Shown: piece after piece, positions 60,766 to 64,000 of the stretch
Layout: every line of letters starts with the position of its first letter
How positions within the stretch are numbered: the stretch's first letter is position 1
DNA from: Chaunax sp. Z400
Taxonomy: Eukaryota > Chordata > Actinopteri > Lophiiformes > Chaunacidae
NCBI GenBank assembly: GCA_037577475.1
Contig: CM075184.1
Coordinates: 7,479,594 to 7,543,593, forward strand
DNA length: 64,000 bases
Direction: 5' to 3'
Notes under the pieces: generated by a model
Databases searched by the model: none
Seen by the model: only the letters and a program-made list of their open reading frames with translations
What the model was told of the DNA's origin: nothing
Made by a program: the position numbers and the translations under genes

Positions 60766-63632
60766 GTTGAGTATGCTAGCATGTACGCTAATTTATCCTA
60801 TCAAATGGTAACTATCATAACAATTGTTTTGTCAATGAATGTTGATATTATTTATGAGCTGTTAAACGAAAGTTCTTGTTGTTTAGCCATATTCTATGTG
60901 TTTAGGTGGAGTCAATTAAAATACACTTTACTGCACTTAATTGGTTATAATTATTTACAATTGTCTATGTGTCTTTTAATGTCCAAAACCACAAAGGAAA
61001 AGGAGGGAGCTTCTTCTGTGACAGAGTTGAATTTTAAATGGGCTAATGATCAGATTCAAATGAAAATCTCATGGTAGCAGACTGTAATGTGAGTAAATAT
61101 ACTGTTTTTCAAAGAGTCCATAAAATATAGTATTGTGATGACACTGGTGATTTAAACCCTTAGTAAATGAAAAGCAGGACAAAAAGTACCAATTCTCAAG
61201 TAAATGCTTTTTAGTCAAATGAATAAAACGAAGTTGGGTGTCAGGTAACGTGTACTTCCAATACTATCGCCAATAACAATAAAACTGTAGAGTGCTCTGA
61301 TCCTAAGGTTGTATTTCAGGCCCCAATGGTACTAATTCTCCACAAGGCTACAGAAAAATCAAAGGCAAGAAGTAGGAAGCTGGGATGCCTTGGATTTAAG
61401 GATTTGCCCCGTCATAGTGTCTGGGGATTTGGTGAGACGACCATTTCCGCTGAGGAAAGCTGAGCAGAGACAGCAGTGAGGAGATGGAAAAAATTAGCGC
61501 ACTTCTAGACCGTTTATGCAGGTTAGGGAGAAAAAAAATAGGAGGGTGCAGAGGAAATAGTAGATTGGTTAATATGGGGAGTCAGGAGACATGTCATGAT
61601 ACACATCATTATTGAGTGTGGGGTAAAAAAAAAAAAAGAAAAGAAAAAGATTTTGAGGCAGGCTTCTTAGTTTCATTATTCTCTGCAGTGGATTCAGCAG
61701 CAGTCCTTGTTCTTGAAGCTGTGAGCAACCAAGTGTTGTCTAGATTGCAGTCTGTGATTAAACAACTGCATTACCAAATAGCAGCTCATACTGACATGTC
61801 AAGAATTGAAGACGTTTGATGTAGAGACAGTGAGATGACTCATGGGCTGAACCAAATGTTACACTGTTCCAAAGAAAATTCAAGACCAATGGTTCAAGAT
61901 AGTTTAAGACCCACATCATAGAAATCAACAAATGAAATGCGCACTGCCATAGACCCACACTGTCTGAATGTAGAAACCTTGAAGCAGCAGCCTCGGTATC
62001 CTCTGTCTGCTACAGCTGGCTGCGTCTCAGTCAGCAAAGACAACTGGTGGATGATGAATCACCTATTCAGACCAAGCCAGACTAAGACGACGACATCAGG
62101 GGCAGAATCCAGTCAGTCCCGTGCTTCACAAGACATGAGTTTCCAACTGCCTTTTTCCCTCTGTAGCCTTGGGGCTGTGCCAACCTTGAAGCTCAAAACT
62201 TCATCATCTAAGAATGAAATCAATCTTAGCTATGCTGCACATGAGAACAGTACCTCCTCTGGGCCAATCAGGGACAAATAGAGCACCTGCTTGTAATTTC
62301 ATACACACTTTCATACTCATACTATATCACATTACCGAAACCCCTCATACGCGTACATTTATGAAGCTCAACAGCCATAGAGGGGACAGGCTGAAGAGGA
62401 CATTGTGCACAGATCCAGCCGTGCAGGAGGACCTCCAGATAAAGAAAAGAACGGTCAACCTTCTGGAGGACTCCAAGCAACGTGCAGAAAGGCTTGACAA
62501 GTTGACTGACAGCATCACAAAATAACACATACTATAAACAATGGATTTGGAATGCTGCAGAACAGCCACAACCCCAACATACATTTGGTCATGGCGGCAC
62601 ATACATGCAAGGACCCCGACCTGGCTTTATTCACACGCCACATTCCCCATACGCACAAACTCCTTTGCACCCACAGGCACGTACAGCCCCCACTTACTCA
62701 TACTGACGTGCATTGCTACATGAAGACATCCAGGATGATGAGTAATAAAGGAAATGTTGCATGTGTTTTGTTGCACTATGACATTTTCTTTTATTCAGTT
62801 TATTCTAATGTGTATTTTTTTTTTATATATACCCGTGTTCTGTTTATCTTTGTTTTAAAGCTGTGGGTTTTTGTGAGTTGCATGTTTATTTTTATTTTTT
62901 AAAAATAAAAAAAAATTAAATGCTGTAATTTTGACAGATTTATTCAAATCCACACAAACAGTGAAAAACATTAATAAAAAGGTCACACAAGAACTGTTGA
63001 GTGATTCAAAACAATGACAATATGCAGTATATAATTGCATATGATAAGTTGTTCAGTACGGGGTACAAAGTAGCGTGGGGAGTTTTACTTGTATTGTCCT
63101 GAAATGATTTGTTGCTCTAGAGAAATGTAATCAACAAAACTGATTGGAGATAAATCTGTAATGTTACTTTGCATTGACATATCAACAACAGCGTGTTGTG
63201 GCCGTGGTATTAGGGGTCATTGAACTTGGTGACAATTCCTCTTACTCTCTTTCTACCTCCCTAATTACAGTCAGTGAGATGTCACACTGCGTGGGAGCCT
63301 AGCATTCCCGGTCACATTGCATGACTCCTAACACAGACTGTTCAGGTACAGCCTCATGCCTGGCCTCACAGTAATAATGGAGAACAAAGCATGCTTAAAC
63401 ACCATGAGGTGTAAATCAAGATTTAGGTCCATGGGCCGCCTCAGGGCCACAAACATGGCCTTGAGCACTTTGCTGGAGTAGCGATAATAAACTCAAAAGA
63501 CTGCAGCACAAACACCACTCTGTAATTCACCATTGTTCTTGTCGTTAGGCGCTAACGTACTAGACAGGAACCGGAAAAGGAATACGAGCAGCGGGACTGT
63601 GTCATCATCGTTTTAGGTTGGATCTGCGTTTT
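60766..63632 (-). other. chsy1: CHSY1 intron 2, no gene recognised
   Basis: Plus frames at 61937-62525 include VQEDLQIKKRTVNLLEDSKQ, which reads like a coiled-coil protein remnant but has no upstream support. A-rich runs lie at 61625-61645 and 62899-62915. No exon could be defended. Confidence 0.4.
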
Positions 63633-63805
63633 GCCCGTTTACACGACAACAGTAGGACAGCGTTTTGGAAAATTCTCCAATCTGGAACCCGTTTTCAAAA
63701 GTCTCCATTTTCAGTCCCCTAAAACGCAGCTCTCTTATAAACCGACGGCCAAAACACAACAAAACTTCTCCGTTTTCAAGAAAAACATTGTCGTGTAAAC
63801 AGGGC
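63633..63805. mobile_element. MITE-like element with 17-bp inverted ends
   Basis: GCCCGTTTACACGACAA at 63633-63649 and its complement TTGTCGTGTAAACAGGGC at 63788-63805 differ by one inserted base. The interior is rich in GTTTTC/GAAAAC words. It is 173 bases and non-coding; the minus frame over it is an artefact. Class not assigned. Confidence 0.7.
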
Positions 63806-64000
63806 CTCATTCCCAGTCCTTCATAATCTGGAGGACTGGAAGAGAATTTTTTAGGAAAACTTGTTCCGATGAATAACTAACGGTAAGTGCAAAATTTAAC
63901 ATTAACTCCAACAGCCACTTTCTGACTCAATCTACTCCAGTTGATATTAACGCTTTTGAGAATACTTGTTCAGTTTGAAGTGTGATACACACACTTACAC

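Overview
The window is vertebrate nuclear DNA, almost certainly from a teleost fish. The coding exons are short and flanked by GT/AG splice sites, introns are long, and the space between is filled with typical fish repeats: Ty3/Gypsy, L1 and L2 LINEs, Tc1/mariner, hAT, a tRNA-like SINE family and very long (GT)n and (TA)n microsatellites. I see no bacterial or viral genes, no CRISPR array and no rRNA or tRNA gene.

Two host genes face each other tail to tail. On the left, plus strand, are the last two coding exons of an LRRK1-type gene (2189-2290 and 11168-11345) and its 3' UTR to about 12.69 kb. On the right, minus strand, is the last coding exon of CHSY1, chondroitin sulfate synthase 1 (38476 down to 36884), with a 3' UTR to about 35.4 kb. 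Everything from 38477 to 64000 is then CHSY1 intron 2, because the preceding exon is not in the window. The convergent LRRK1-CHSY1 pair matches the order known from other vertebrates.

Region by region: 1-2188 is LRRK1 intron. 2291-11167 is the last LRRK1 intron and holds a broken Ty3/Gypsy element in antisense (LTR, tRNA-Pro primer binding site, gag, protease, RT, RNase H, integrase zinc domain) and a 664-bp hAT element with a perfect 8-bp target-site duplication. 12.7-35.4 kb is intergenic: SINE-like copies, two dead Tc1/mariner copies, an L2 fragment, a second Gypsy fragment, a hAT-like element, microsatellites and a palindrome-studded element (copy A). The CHSY1 intron carries a second palindrome-studded element (copy B), a 12-copy minisatellite with G-quadruplex potential, a diverged duplicated block and small MITE-like repeats.

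The most unusual structure is the pair of palindrome-studded elements, A (about 32.37-35.21 kb) and B (42.315-44.471 kb). Their arms are dense arrays of six-base palindromes (GATATC, ACTAGT, ACATGT) about every 20-30 bases. Copy B has inverted ends and an 8-bp flanking direct repeat. The arms of A and B are in opposite orientation while a central core of about 240 bp is in the same orientation, so the core has flipped relative to its arms. Copy A is interrupted by a 5'-truncated L1 with a 17-bp target-site duplication, and copy B supplies the matching empty site. I do not recognise this family.
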